From Nezara viridula (lineage: Eukaryota; Arthropoda; Insecta; Hemiptera; Pentatomidae), in the NCBI GenBank assembly GCA_928085145.1, contig OV725079.1, positions 152,087,925-152,151,924 on the forward strand: DNA of 64,000 nt, given 5' to 3'. The notes under the pieces were generated by a model that had not been told where the DNA came from, did no database searches, and saw only the letters and a list, made by a program, of their open reading frames with translations. This document shows positions 32,293-46,636 of the stretch, piece after piece. Each line of letters opens with the position of its first letter. Within the stretch, counting starts at the first letter, position 1. A program made the position numbers and the translations under genes.

Positions 32293-32711
32293 TACTTTTA
32301 ACGGGTGAGGTATCTGTAGTATAGTAGGAACATAAGAAAATTTGGGAATAATTTATAATTTTTAAAAAATCAAAATATAGCTTAATTTAGCTGCTTAACA
32401 GTCCTCTTTAAATGATTTTACTAATGGCAAACTCTATTTGATGCATTTTCATAAATTCAAGAATAGAAAACATATAACTCACATAAAAACATAAATTATA
32501 TCAAGTAATTATAAAAAAGAAATTCCCAAAAATCTTATTCCGTTGGTTGATTGGTTGTTTTGATTTTTGGCCGCAAAACATCTTGTTCATCAGCGATCGA
32601 TCAACTAAATAACATTAATTTTAAACTATTTATATAGAAGGGTAAAAAAATAATATAATGTAAATAAATAAACTTATAAACCTATTTTCTTCTTTTGTTG
32701 GGAAGCTGTTA
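32293..32711. other. No gene seen
   Basis: AT-rich spacer. 'ggttgattggttgttttgatttttggccgc' near 32545 weakly resembles the start of the GC-rich island at 2826. Confidence 0.35.
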
Positions 32712-33238
32712 AATTAATTCAGAGGTTGTCACTAAAAACTTCCGTGAGTGCAAAAAAAAAAAAATGTATTTGTTACATATTAATTATAGTTTACACTTCG
32801 GGAGATATTTCCCATCATCAGAGCTATCCTCGTCATTCATTTATAACAATTTTAAAAATAAAAGCATTATTATAAAATGATTGCTGTTGCAGGTTTTTTA
32901 TTTGAAAATTGTTAATGATTTTTTGTCTATGATATTCACCTATGGATGCTCCTGTGTCTTATTTTATACATTTTATCAAAATAAGAAATATTAGAAGCAC
33001 CCAAGGATAAATATTATAGCCAAAAAATCATTAACAACTTTTAAATAACAAACTTGTAACAACATTTATTATATACTAATGCTTTTATCTTAGAAATTGA
33101 TATAAATGAATGCCGATGATACTTCCAGTTCTGATGATGGGAGAATGTTTTCGAAACGTCAACTGTTAATTATAATTAAGTTTAACAACTACAACATTTG
33201 TTTGCATTTATGTTAGTTTTTATTGACATCTGAATTCA
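32712..33238. repeat. Long inverted repeat with hammerhead-like cores (Penelope-like)
   Basis: Arms of about 255 bp (32712-32970 and 32984-33238) face each other around a short centre. Aligned blocks include 'cattcatttata..caatt', 'ataaaagcatta' and 'gttaatgattttttg.ctat'. The right arm carries CTGATGA at 33131-33137 and GAAACGTC at 33153-33160, the two invariant strings of a hammerhead ribozyme, with a short pairable stem II between them. The left arm carries the mirror copy: CTGATGA (32821-32815, minus), a GGGA/TCCC stem II and GAAG instead of GAAA. Penelope-like elements are known to carry minimal hammerheads in inverted or tandem terminal repeats. No RT is present. Self-cleavage is inferred, not shown. 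Confidence 0.6.
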
Positions 33239-33472
33239 AAATAATAATAATAAAATAAATAAACTTAAAATAATACTAATAAGTAAATGAAATAAAATTA
33301 ATAAATGTATTATCTTTAAAAATAATTAATATTTCAAATAAAAATCTTATTCGGATTTCTTGTTTTATATATAATATACGTATATAAAAAATTGTTTTTA
33401 ATAATCTATCTAAAACTTACTAATACACTTTCTTATGCCGTTAAAGATAAATAATTCATATATATTATACAT

Positions 33473-33548
33473 GTGTGTGCGAGCGCGTGTTTGTGTGTGT
33501 GGCTGTGTGTGTATTTGTGTGTGTGGCTGTGTGTATATGTGTGTGCGT

Positions 33549-33620
<72 letters not shown>
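33473..33620 (+). repeat. (TG)n microsatellite
   Basis: Imperfect TG-rich start ('gtgtggctgtgtgtgtatttg') grading into pure (TG)n of about 65 bp. The frames on both strands here (poly-VC, poly-HT) are microsatellite artefacts. Confidence 0.95.
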
Positions 33621-33621
<1 letters not shown>

Positions 33622-34551
33622 TTTGTATGTATATTATACCATATATATATACATATACATGTATTAGTTAAAAATAAAATCATACAGGATCAGAAGAAAG
33701 CACACAAGTTTTTTTCCACGCTACTCCCATAACTTAACGTATTTCGCCATTTGATTGAGCAAGGTAAATTATATTACAAGTTCAAATCGCATTGAATTTA
33801 ATACAGGAAACTATTTGGATAAAAAGAATTTCTCCAAAGAATCGAGCTACCTGTTTCTTCCTGCTGCACAGTGTAATCAACTACTGGGGATAATGGACAA
33901 AAATCATTAACCACTAGTATATTTACAATAAATATTTTTATTTATTGATTTCGAATCAAAACAAGGTAAAAATTCTATAATAATGTATACTATACAACTA
34001 TAATAATATTAATTGTAATATTAATAGAAATAATATAGGATGTAATAATATCAGGAATGACAATATTATAAAATATAATATAAATGTAACATAACTGTAA
34101 CATATAATGTAGTAATAGTAAACTAATAAATTATACTTATAGTAATATTGCCATAGAATAATAATATACATTTTCTATGAAATTATTAAATCATTTCTTT
34201 ATTCAGTGTCTGAATCGTTTGTGGATTCATGGGAATGTACACTTATATCGAAACCAATGTCTATTTGATTATTGTAATAATCTCTATTATATATTCATTA
34301 TTGTCTGGACTGATTTTGCTTTGCCTTATTACATTTTTTCTCCATATAGCAAGCTCTGGGTCAGATGTCAGAAGAAGCATTGTCATAATATCTTTCTCAC
34401 ACAACGTTGTAAACTCTTTCTTAGGTCTGCCTCCAAGTAAACGGGGGGACATGAACTGCCATCAGGACATGAACTGCTCTTTTCTTGATAATAATTGGTA
34501 ACGATTTCTCCTAAATTGATATCTTGTTCTTTGTATAAGATTAAGAATGTG
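33621..34551. other. No firm gene; weak frame at 34261-34452 (-)
   Basis: AT-rich. The minus-strand frame containing GGRPKKEFTTLCEKDI is faintly reminiscent of uncharacterised transposon-associated proteins with a GRPKKxF motif. The similarity is too weak to name. Confidence 0.3.
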
Positions 34552-34740
34552 TGTGGGCGGGGTAGCCGAATGGGCTAAGACGTGTGCCCGGCAACCTGAT
34601 ATCTAGACAAATGATATAAAAATAGCCACGAGTTCGCGTCTCGGTGCCAAGGGAGTCGCCCGCACCCCCTGGCCCGGGAAAACCCCGTATAGCCTTAAAG
34701 GCGAGGAAGGGGAGGACCCCCCCCCCAAAAAAAAAAAAGT
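34552..34740 (+). repeat. SINE family 1, full-length copy
   Basis: The clearest copy: head 'gggcggggtagccgaatgggc' with a pol III A box, a B box in 'cgagttcgcgtctcgg' about 60 bp downstream, a body 'ggcccgggaaaaccccgtat' plus 'agccttaaaggcgaggaagg', then C and A homopolymers. The A and B boxes at tRNA-like spacing mark it as tRNA-derived and RNA polymerase III transcribed, moved by a LINE in trans. Possible flanking duplication 'ttaagaat/ttgagaat' is imperfect. Confidence 0.82.
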
Positions 34741-35154
34741 TGAGAATAATTTTTTGTGCTCCCACGCTCCCACATTTTTGACATTTTTAATGAGAGTAAA
34801 CTGGCAGTCCTTCTAATATTGCTCAACATATCTTAAGGAGTATCGTGAAGACTAAATTGACTCAGTATTTGCTCAAAGATTGATTCCGTTTTCTTTGATT
34901 TATTCACATTTCTCCAAATTTGTAAGAAAAAAAAATTATTATGTAATGGATCTGAAAATAAAAAATAAAATTCATTGGAATTGGCAAATTTCGGCAAATT
35001 ACATTGTACTTGAGTTACAATTTATGCTCTAAAAAAATTGGGAAGATGTTTTTGAAATTTTTTTGGCTATGGTCGATCAAAATTGTGAACTTAAAAAAAT
35101 GTCAAAGATTAATGAAGAATAATACAGGATAAGTAATACGAGAGTACTTACTTA
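34741..35154. other. No gene seen
   Basis: AT-rich spacer. Confidence 0.4.
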
Positions 35155-35240
35155 CCCATAATAAATTATATCAGATAAAAATGGAATAGTTTTGACGTTA
35201 ACGTTTCGAAGTCCTTCGGATCACTTAATAGGAACACTGT
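35155..35240 (-). repeat. Penelope-like terminal fragment
   Basis: On the minus strand 'aagtgatccGAAGgaCTTCGAAACgttaacg' has a perfect GAAG/CTTC stem followed by GAAAC, the layout of stem II and the GAAA core of a hammerhead. The CTGATGA box is only partly matched (GTGATCC). Confidence 0.4.
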
Positions 35241-36454
35241 TCTATCTTCAACCAGAGAGTTTTAAACTGATTGTTGGTACGAAACAGATTTTGAAAACTT
35301 TGTATTGTTTACAACACTACTTATAAAAATAATATTTATTGAATTTGTACAGTTCTAATTCCTTGAATATTTTCTGAACGTAACTAGAGGATTTAAAGTT
35401 AAATATTAGAAAATAAAAATTCTGGTATTTGTCCATTGAACGTTACACTCTGTTCTCGCGAGACCCAACTCGTACCATTGGAAAGAAATCCTAGGACCCA
35501 ATTTAACTTCTTCGATACCTCATTAAATATGCTGGGACCCAATTCGAGTCCATTCACAGTGGACCAGTGGAAATCTCCCGTATCACCCACGAGTTCTAGG
35601 TTGGAAAACCATGGCTCTAGCCCTTGGGGTAAACGAAAATCGAATACTGAGGCTGGAATTTATAAGGATATGTGACTAAAATTTTAATTTAAGTAACTCA
35701 CAATCGTATAGCCACCTCATTATAATTTGTTTTTATATTCAGCAATAAAACAAGATTAGTATAAATATTTTGATGGAGTGGTCATGTACGAAAGAGTTCA
35801 GACTTCGGACAGTCATGTCTCAAATAATTTTATGGCCTTGTATTAAGTACATAGGCTTTAGCAACTGATTTACTCAGGTGCTCAGCTGTTAATGTTTTGT
35901 ATGAAGGCTTAAACATTCTAATTAGATTATGTAAGATTATTTGTGATATTATTTATGGTTTTTTGGCATCATAAATTTGAACGATGTTTAAATCATAATA
36001 AAACTATAATTTTAGTGCGGTAATACAAAAATGTAAAGTCCTCCATACGTAAATTGTATGGAGAATACAAATTCTTCCAAAATACGCTGCAATTATATGC
36101 ACATGAATAAAGATAGTGAGTATTTCAGAGGAGTAAGGCAATATTCTCCAAGTCCCGCGTTTCAGACCGGCTGTGACAGGTAAATTATTTTTACCAACCG
36201 AACCAACCGAAGAAGAAGAAATCCTTCTGAGAGGAAAATCCTATCTTTTATCCGGTATTTACTCTTAATTAATTCATTAATTGATTGAATAAAACGAAAA
36301 AAAAAATGGATTTTGACCAAAACACTTCCTTGTTCACAACAGTTGACCTAGGATTTTTTATGCATATAAATATTTAATTAATACATATTTGGTCACTATA
36401 ATTTATTTTATTTCACTGGTTATAAATTTTGTTCCCTTAATCTCTGATTTTATA
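35241..36454. other. No firm gene; unrecognised frame at 35436-35675
   Basis: A 79-codon plus-strand frame here (NFFDTSLNMLGPNSSPFTVD..., then SSPWGKRKSNTEAG) is richer in G+C than its surroundings and not low-complexity, but has no recognisable domain and no ATG at its start. The rest is AT-rich. Confidence 0.3.
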
Positions 36455-36860
36455 AAGCAAGTTAGCTAAATAGTAGGGCACTGACTTCCAAGCAGAAGGT
36501 CACGGGTTAAAATCCGACTGATGTCAGGTAATTATTTATTTTGTTTCATCAGCTGTGGATCGATCCTAAGGTTCAGAGACCTTCCTTTGGCACACCCAGC
36601 CTCCATAAAGTAGGTACTCGTAATTAATTAAGGGGGGAAACTAATCGGTTGATCATGATCTCAGTCAAATCACCAACTTGCACAAGCGTTGACCAAAAAA
36701 AAAAAAAAAAAACACACAAAAAAAGAAAAGAAAAAACAGTATATTCTTACGTAGAACTGAATCCAAGATCTTCATGGATTGTAGTGATACAGGATTTTTT
36801 TCACTCTGATTTTATATAACAAAACATGCAAATATATACATATATTCAAGTTACCATTAT
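36455..36860 (+). repeat. SINE family 2, full-length copy
   Basis: Head 'agcaagttagctaaatagtagggcac' (A-box-like) and 'aaggtcacgggttaaaatccga' (B-box-like) at tRNA spacing, followed by the family body 'attatttattttgtttcatcagctgtgg', 'cacccagcctccataaagtaggtac' and 'atctcagtcaaatcacc', then an A-run near 36700 and 'aagatcttcatggattg'. This copy shows the tRNA-like head best. Confidence 0.7.
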
Positions 36861-37079
36861 ATCTTTTATTGTCTTGTGGAATTTTTAAAGCAAGTCCGGA
36901 TCTCTGTTGATTGCAGTTGGAATGGGGAGAAACTCATTGGTAGTTTTAAATTATATTTTTGTCGGATGTAAATTGGTCAGATTATAATAATAACTAAAAT
37001 GTTAAACCACCCCTAACCAATTCAACTAACAGGAGTTCTAATCCCCTTCCCCTAATGGCCAACCAATGGTGTATGCCGA
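36861..37079. other. No gene seen
   Basis: Short unassigned spacer. Confidence 0.4.
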
Positions 37080-37890
37080 TTCTCACCGAGATATTTTATA
37101 AAAATATAGTTTAAAGGCAATCATGTTACAAACTTAAATAAGTCTACACACAGTGGCGTAATCTTAAAATGGAGGTCATTTTCAAAATCTACGGCTCCGG
37201 AAACATAAGAATACACTCTTATATCGAATAAATCCGAAAAACTTAAATAAGTCGAAACGCGGTGGCGTAATCATAAAAAAAGGTCATTTTTAAAAACTAG
37301 GCACACAACAGCAGCCCTACTAACTACTAAATTATACAACTAATACAACAATTATACAACAATACAACTAGGCCCTAATAAATTGGAATAGGTACAATAA
37401 ATCAATATCCGTAAGTGTAAAATAAAATCGATAGTATTTTGAAAAACTCTACTTAGGGGAGCATAATAATAGACCTTCATATTGTAGGGGGAGGGGAGGA
37501 GGGAATGGCCCTTTTTTAAAAAAAAATCAAAAATTCGAAACATTAATTTGAAATGTGAACGGTTGAATTTGAATTGCAAAAAGTTTAATTTGAAATGGAA
37601 AAGGTTGAATTTACTTGGAAAAAGTTTAATTTGATTTGGAAAAGGTTGAATTTGACTTGGAAAAAGTTTAACTTGATTTGGAAAAGGTTGAATTTGACTT
37701 GGAAAAAGTTTAATTCGATTTTTTTAAAAATTTAATATGACATGGAAATATACTGAAAAAATCTAAAAAGTTTAAATAAATGGATAAGCAACCGCGTTAT
37801 CATTTTTTTTTTGTATTTTTCAAAAGCTATGCTTTCGATAATATAGTAAGTGGCCTTCATTTCTTAATAATAAAGTATCACATATTATGC
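37080..37890 (+). repeat. Minisatellite-bearing element, copy 2
   Basis: Same modules as 27130-27935: two ~100-bp units with 'gtggcgtaatc.taaaa', the block 'ggagcataataatagac', a minisatellite block at 37550-37720 built from the same 21-bp period ('ggttgaatttgacttggaaaa'), and the 3' flank 'aagcaaccgcgttatca..ttttttgtatttttcaaa'. Its minisatellite has diverged to alternating 'aaggttgaatttgacttgg' and 'aaagtttaatttgatttgg' units. Confidence 0.7.
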
Positions 37891-41934
<4,044 letters not shown>

Positions 41935-42480
41935 CTCGATCAATCTCCTTTGGCTTTGGTACCAGTGAAGCGGTTGGGAGAGGAGCATAGGGATCTCCTG
42001 GAGTGTTGCTTTTCCCTCCATAGTTGGAGGAACAAGCCTGCCTCGGAGTTTCCTCGCCTGATTGTAAATAGTACATGTTGTTGTTTTTTTTTTTTTTAAT
42101 TTACTTATCTTTAAGTTATTTTATTATATAATTATTTTTTTTTCCTCCCCTTCCTCCTCATTCTGGCTATACTGAGTTTTCCCGGGCCAGAGGATGTGGA
42201 CGGGGATTTAAAAAATTCCATCGGTACGCGAACTCGTGAATATTTTAAATCCATTGTCTCATAGATCAGGTTGCCGGGCAACGGCGGAGCTGTGCACACA
42301 CGTTAGCCCATTCGGCCATCCCACCCAAGTTATTTTATTTATTGTTTATACCTTTTAATTATTATTTTGCGTCTGTTCGCTTTAATATTTATTTGTACAT
42401 ATTGTGTGAATGTGATCTTACCTCCCTATAAACAATGTCCAAGTGAGAGAACATTATAATGTTTAATAATTTTTTTAAAA
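41935..42480 (+). repeat. Jockey subfamily B 3' UTR copy carrying a SINE
   Basis: 'agtgaagcggttgggagaggagcat.gggatctcctggagtgttgcttt' and 'cctcggagtttcctcgcctgattgtaaatagta' match the 3' UTR at 23440-23570. The 3' end resumes after the SINE at 42327 and continues to about 42470. Confidence 0.65.
42126..42326 (-). repeat. SINE family 1 insertion, minus strand, with 13-bp duplication
   Basis: The reverse complement starts with 'gggtgggatggccgaatggg' (A box). It continues through a degenerate B box near 42220-42235 to 'ccgggaaaactcagtatagcc', a G/A-rich part and an A tail. Flanked by the perfect direct repeat aagttattttatt at 42113-42125 and 42327-42339, which dates it after the host LINE fragment. 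Confidence 0.88.
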
Positions 42481-44720
42481 AATTAATACTTATGTAAAAC
42501 TTGCACTTCACTCTCTTGATAGTTGGAAACTAAAGAAAATTATTAGTTTTATGAAGTCTAAATGAGAATAAGAAGCTCATACAAAAACTTTTTATTTTGT
42601 TTAAATATTGTGCTAATCTGATGCTATTACATTTGTTTATGATCGTTGAAAATTAACACCATTATCTGCTGGTGTCCTGAACTTATTATAAATTGTTTTT
42701 TGGAATATCAATAACATATTTTCCCCAAAACAAGCTGCTTAAATTGTCACGATGAATTCATAATTTTATTTGTGAATAACACAAAAAATAAATACCCATA
42801 TTTATTTGAAAGCTTCTTGAATTCCCCAAAATATGAAAGAAAATGAATTGAAATGGGAAGATTTGGTCTAGAGATGAAGAGTTTAAAACTTATGTGCATT
42901 TGTAAGCTCCCTAAATGTCCTACTAAATAACAAACAAAACATCATCGAGATCGAAAAGAATCATGCCCGATAAGATTTTTGTTGATTTTTTTTACCCAAT
43001 CTTTGGTTTTAGATTTTTTATGAGAGCTGTAATAAAAAATAATTATCTTTAATTTACGCTGAGTGAAGAAATTGGGTTTAAATTTTTCCTTTTTAAAAAG
43101 TTAAGATTGATTCACATTTTTATTTATCTATAACTCAAAAAATGAAAAAAAAAATCATTTATGTTTTCCTCATCATTTATTTAAATGTTTACTAATGATC
43201 ATGTTCAAATTTATACCACTGGGCAGACATAATTAAGATTTAAATAATTAGGCTTCTATCGTTTATACTGATAAATCATGTAACATTTTAGAAAATTAAT
43301 AAAAAATTAGTGAATAATTTGATGAATTTTCCCTCCGTAGAATCACAACATTATGGACTTACAATTTTTATTGTGACAATTTTTTATGGTAGCAATAAAT
43401 ATCTCGTAACTCTATCTTAGTAAACTTTACAATGGAAAAATGAGATTTTAATAACTAAGAGAACATTCCATAATCATTTATACGTTTGATATACAGATGT
43501 ACTTTCAAATCTCTGGAGGGATATATAATTCAGAGACTGGAGTTATTTGATTTACAAAAAAACATGGCGTTATGAGATTTTTATTGCCTACTTTCGATAT
43601 AATAAATATGGATTGCGTTATTTTAATGGCCTTAATGAGTTGTTACTGGTTAGCTCTAGGGTTTACGGTTTATCTCCGTTAAAAATGCATTTTGCAATAG
43701 CCCAACTAGTATTGCTAGAAAATATTTCCTATTCCAAGTATAGCGATAAGTGGAAGTTGTGTGATAAGCGCATCAGTTTTTTTTTTTTTTCACAGTGGCT
43801 ATTGTGATTTTTTCATAGGTCTTTTAAAAGATAAATAAATTCTTAGTTCTTAAATCGTACCTTTAAATCATTGTTAAGAAAAGAAGGTGTAAAAATTTCT
43901 GAAGTTTTCCCAGGATAACTAAAATATTGCAATACTTGAGGATTATGGCTGTAAGTAGAGAAAGAAGACTGAGCTATGGCAGCTGATTAGGCTAATGTGT
44001 GACGGGACTTGACGTGAGGTTAATGGCTCCCAAAGTGAATTCACCCTCTCCCCCCCTCTACCAAGTTCAGGCTAACACATTTATACTTAACTCCGCTCAA
44101 GCATGCTATAATCCACTGCTGCTTTCCTTTTATACTTGCACGGATAACTGAATTTTGGTGAAATAGTGATTGAGAGGTTTATTCTTGCAAATATTTGTTT
44201 TTCCTACAGTAATATTATTAAGCAACCTTGATACTACTTTATCATTTATCAAAACTAGATAGCTGGATCTATCAGTTAGTCAGAGTTAACAAATTCACTA
44301 ATACATCTGTTAAAATATCTTTTTGGTTTGTAATAGAGTTACATTGTAATATTCGACTATTTCATACCCATTTTTGGTACTTTCCTTACTATAACATAGT
44401 CCCGTTGTAAAATGCATGTGGAGGAGAATTTGACTTCGTGAATTTTTTTCTGGGAACTTTGGAGGTGAACATAATAAAAGTCCTCCTCCATATACGTGCC
44501 GCTTCATGGTGAAAAGCGCTTTAAAGGTCCCTTTTTCGGGTTTTCACATAACCGAAAGGGTACAAAGAAAGGGGTTTCATGGTTTTGCCATCAGAATTTT
44601 TAAGAGAGCCATATTTTCAGGGTTTTTTTTAACGATGGTGTTATGAGTTTTCGTACTAAGGGACAAGGGAAAGAACAAGGAACATACCACATACGTCTAC
44701 AATTTTTCTAATTCTACGTT
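42481..44720. other. No gene seen
   Basis: AT-rich. The frame at 43547-43807 has no domain. 44400-44720 is more GC-rich and, with 49901-50750, forms the pre-insertion locus of the R1-clade element. Confidence 0.4.
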
Positions 44721-44735
44721 AGATGGCTCTGTTTT
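44721..44735 (+). repeat. Target site duplication, left copy
   Basis: agatggctctgtttt is repeated exactly at 49886-49900, on either side of the LINE. Confidence 0.95.
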
Positions 44736-45178
44736 GGATAGCGAGGTTACTGTGATTAATTGCGGTCTACTAAAGAGCTATCTTTTGAGGCAGTGTTTTG
44801 TGTTTTCGTTTTGTTCTAATTGTTCATAGCCATCTTATTGTTTTCTAGTGTTTTATCATGTTTTTTATTGTTGTTAATAGTTGTAAGTGTAAATAGTGTA
44901 CATAGATTGAAGTTTGGACAGGAGAGGTTAAGTAGTATAAATTTCGTGAAGGAGTTCTTGTTTGAAAAATTTTGAGTTCCGAGTGTTATATTGAGTAGAA
45001 GATCTCTAAAAGACCTTCCCAGGGAGCACACAGAAATTAACATTACTGAATCTATGTAAAAAAAATAAATTAGTAAGTATAACCTGTTTAAGTGATAAGA
45101 AATATTATTACTGTTACTATTTAAGTTATTAAGTGTCTACTCTTTAAAGACTTGTCCAGGAGTAATATTATAGACAAC
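44736..45178 (+). promoter_or_regulatory. 5' UTR of the R1-clade LINE
   Basis: 443 bp without the element's own ORFs. LINEs of this type normally carry an internal RNA polymerase II promoter here; the start 'ggatagcgaggttactg' follows the duplication directly. No specific promoter motif could be assigned by eye. Confidence 0.5.
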
Positions 45179-46636
45179 ATGGGGGGAGATGAAAGGGAAG
45201 AAGGGGACCCTCCAAGGGTTTCACGTTCAACCGCAAAAAGGGCGAGAAAGGTTTCTCTTGGTGATAACGCAGAAGCTTCTGAGGTAGGAATCTCAAATGA
45301 CTTCCTTCAAAAAGCAAAGATAATTCAAGAAAACCTCCGAATATACCTTACTAAAGCTGACAAAAGTATAAAAAATAAAGACCAAAACCACATTAATGGC
45401 AAAATACAGTGGTTCATTGACGCTATTGAATCGTTGGAGGAAAGGACAAAGCAGTGCAAAGATAAGAGTGAGGGCTTATCTTTACTTGTCCATAAAGCGG
45501 ATCAGGAAACACTTACCTCACCTTCAGTACATTCGATGATAACCAGCATCGTAATAGAGAAAACAGTGCCGAAGGTAATAGAATCTCTCTCAGGAACCAC
45601 TATGAAATCTAATGGTCCCCTCGCCATCCCTGGAAAAAGCAACGAAAAGTCATCCGCGACTAACGTGACCCCGCCTGAGCCTTTACCAGCCGCAGTTCCT
45701 TTTACAGTCGTTAAGAGCAAAAGAAATAGGAAAAAGACTAAAAAGTCTACCGGTCCCGAAAGCCTACAAACTGAAAATGAAACGCATAAGACAGAGGCGG
45801 AATCTTTGACTGGGTCCGGTCCAAATCAGCCGAAGTCATTGGCCGAAATAGTACGAAAATTGCCTTTAAAACCTACTCAGTCCCTCAAGCCGGCGTTTAT
45901 TACTATTAGCGGTACCGGTAAGAGTCCGGTGGACATTATCAATGCCCTACCTTCCCCCACAGAAATAGGTGTTAAGGCTGAAATTGTTCGAGCAACCAAA
46001 GGTGGTTCCGTTTTAGTCCGATTAGAAGACAGTACCCATGCCACTAAAATAATTGGTTGGCAGGGGTTACGGGAGAAAGGTTTTCAGGCAAAACTAGCAC
46101 AAAGAAAGAAACCTAAGATTGAGGTGAGGGGTGTCCCTCACTCATGGGGCTCAGCTGAATTAACGAGATTTTTGTGGGGAAGAATAAACGAGAAGTCAGT
46201 CCCTACTACACTCATTAATGATGATATACGGCCATTATTATCCTCAGTATCTAGGAATGGACTAAGTAGGAACTGGGTACTCGAAGTTCACCCAATGGTG
46301 AGGTTCCAGCTGTTGGAAATGGCAGCTTTAGATGGAGGATGGTGGTCCATGACGTTTAAGGATTACCTCGACGCCCCTCGTTGCACAAAGTGCCAAGGCT
46401 ATGGACACACGAAGGCTACCTGTACGGTGGATACCGTTGTATGCATATGGTGTGCAGCCAATGGACACATACTCAAGGACTGTCCAAGTAAGAAGGAACA
46501 AACTGGCCCGACTTGTATTAACTGTGTGCGGGCGAGTGCACCGCAAAGCCAAACGAAGCATAAAGCGGGCAGCCGAGAGTGCCCTGTACACTTAAGATGG
46601 TCAAATGAGGTGGCTAAGAGGACCTACTATGAATAA
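45179..46636 (+). CDS. LINE ORF1: gag-like RNA-binding protein with three zinc knuckles
   Basis: 485 residues from the ATG at 45179 (MGGDEREEGD). The frame extends nine codons upstream but only to a TTG, so this ATG is preferred. The N-terminal half is charged and low in structure, with a basic cluster SKRNRKKTKK near residue 180. Residues 225-400 resemble the gag-like domain of R1-clade ORF1 proteins (TISGTGKSPVDIINALP, KAEIVRATKGGSVLVRLE). Three CCHC knuckles follow: CTKCQGYGHTKATC (402-415), CIWCAANGHILKDC (422-435) and a wider one starting CINC at 446. Such proteins coat the element RNA and, in several R1-clade families, target it to the nucleus. The stop overlaps the ORF2 start in ATGAATAA, suggesting coupled translation. 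Uninterrupted. Confidence 0.92.
   Translation: MGGDEREEGDPPRVSRSTAKRARKVSLGDNAEASEVGISNDFLQKAKIIQENLRIYLTKADKSIKNKDQNHINGKIQWFIDAIESLEERTKQCKDKSEGLSLLVHKADQETLTSPSVHSMITSIVIEKTVPKVIESLSGTTMKSNGPLAIPGKSNEKSSATNVTPPEPLPAAVPFTVVKSKRNRKKTKKSTGPESLQTENETHKTEAESLTGSGPNQPKSLAEIVRKLPLKPTQSLKPAFITISGTGKSPVDIINALPSPTEIGVKAEIVRATKGGSVLVRLEDSTHATKIIGWQGLREKGFQAKLAQRKKPKIEVRGVPHSWGSAELTRFLWGRINEKSVPTTLINDDIRPLLSSVSRNGLSRNWVLEVHPMVRFQLLEMAALDGGWWSMTFKDYLDAPRCTKCQGYGHTKATCTVDTVVCIWCAANGHILKDCPSKKEQTGPTCINCVRASAPQSQTKHKAGSRECPVHLRWSNEVAKRTYYE

Noticed and set aside
32815..33160. A CRISPR-like or palindromic operator array
   Set aside because: Only one inverted pair exists, the host is eukaryotic, and the arms fit Penelope-like terminal repeats better.
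33435..33732. Long frames on both strands with poly-Val/Cys or poly-His/Thr
   Set aside because: They are translations of the (TG)n microsatellite.
45152..45178. ORF1 starting nine codons earlier at TTG
   Set aside because: A non-ATG start has no support; the ATG at 45179 follows directly in frame.
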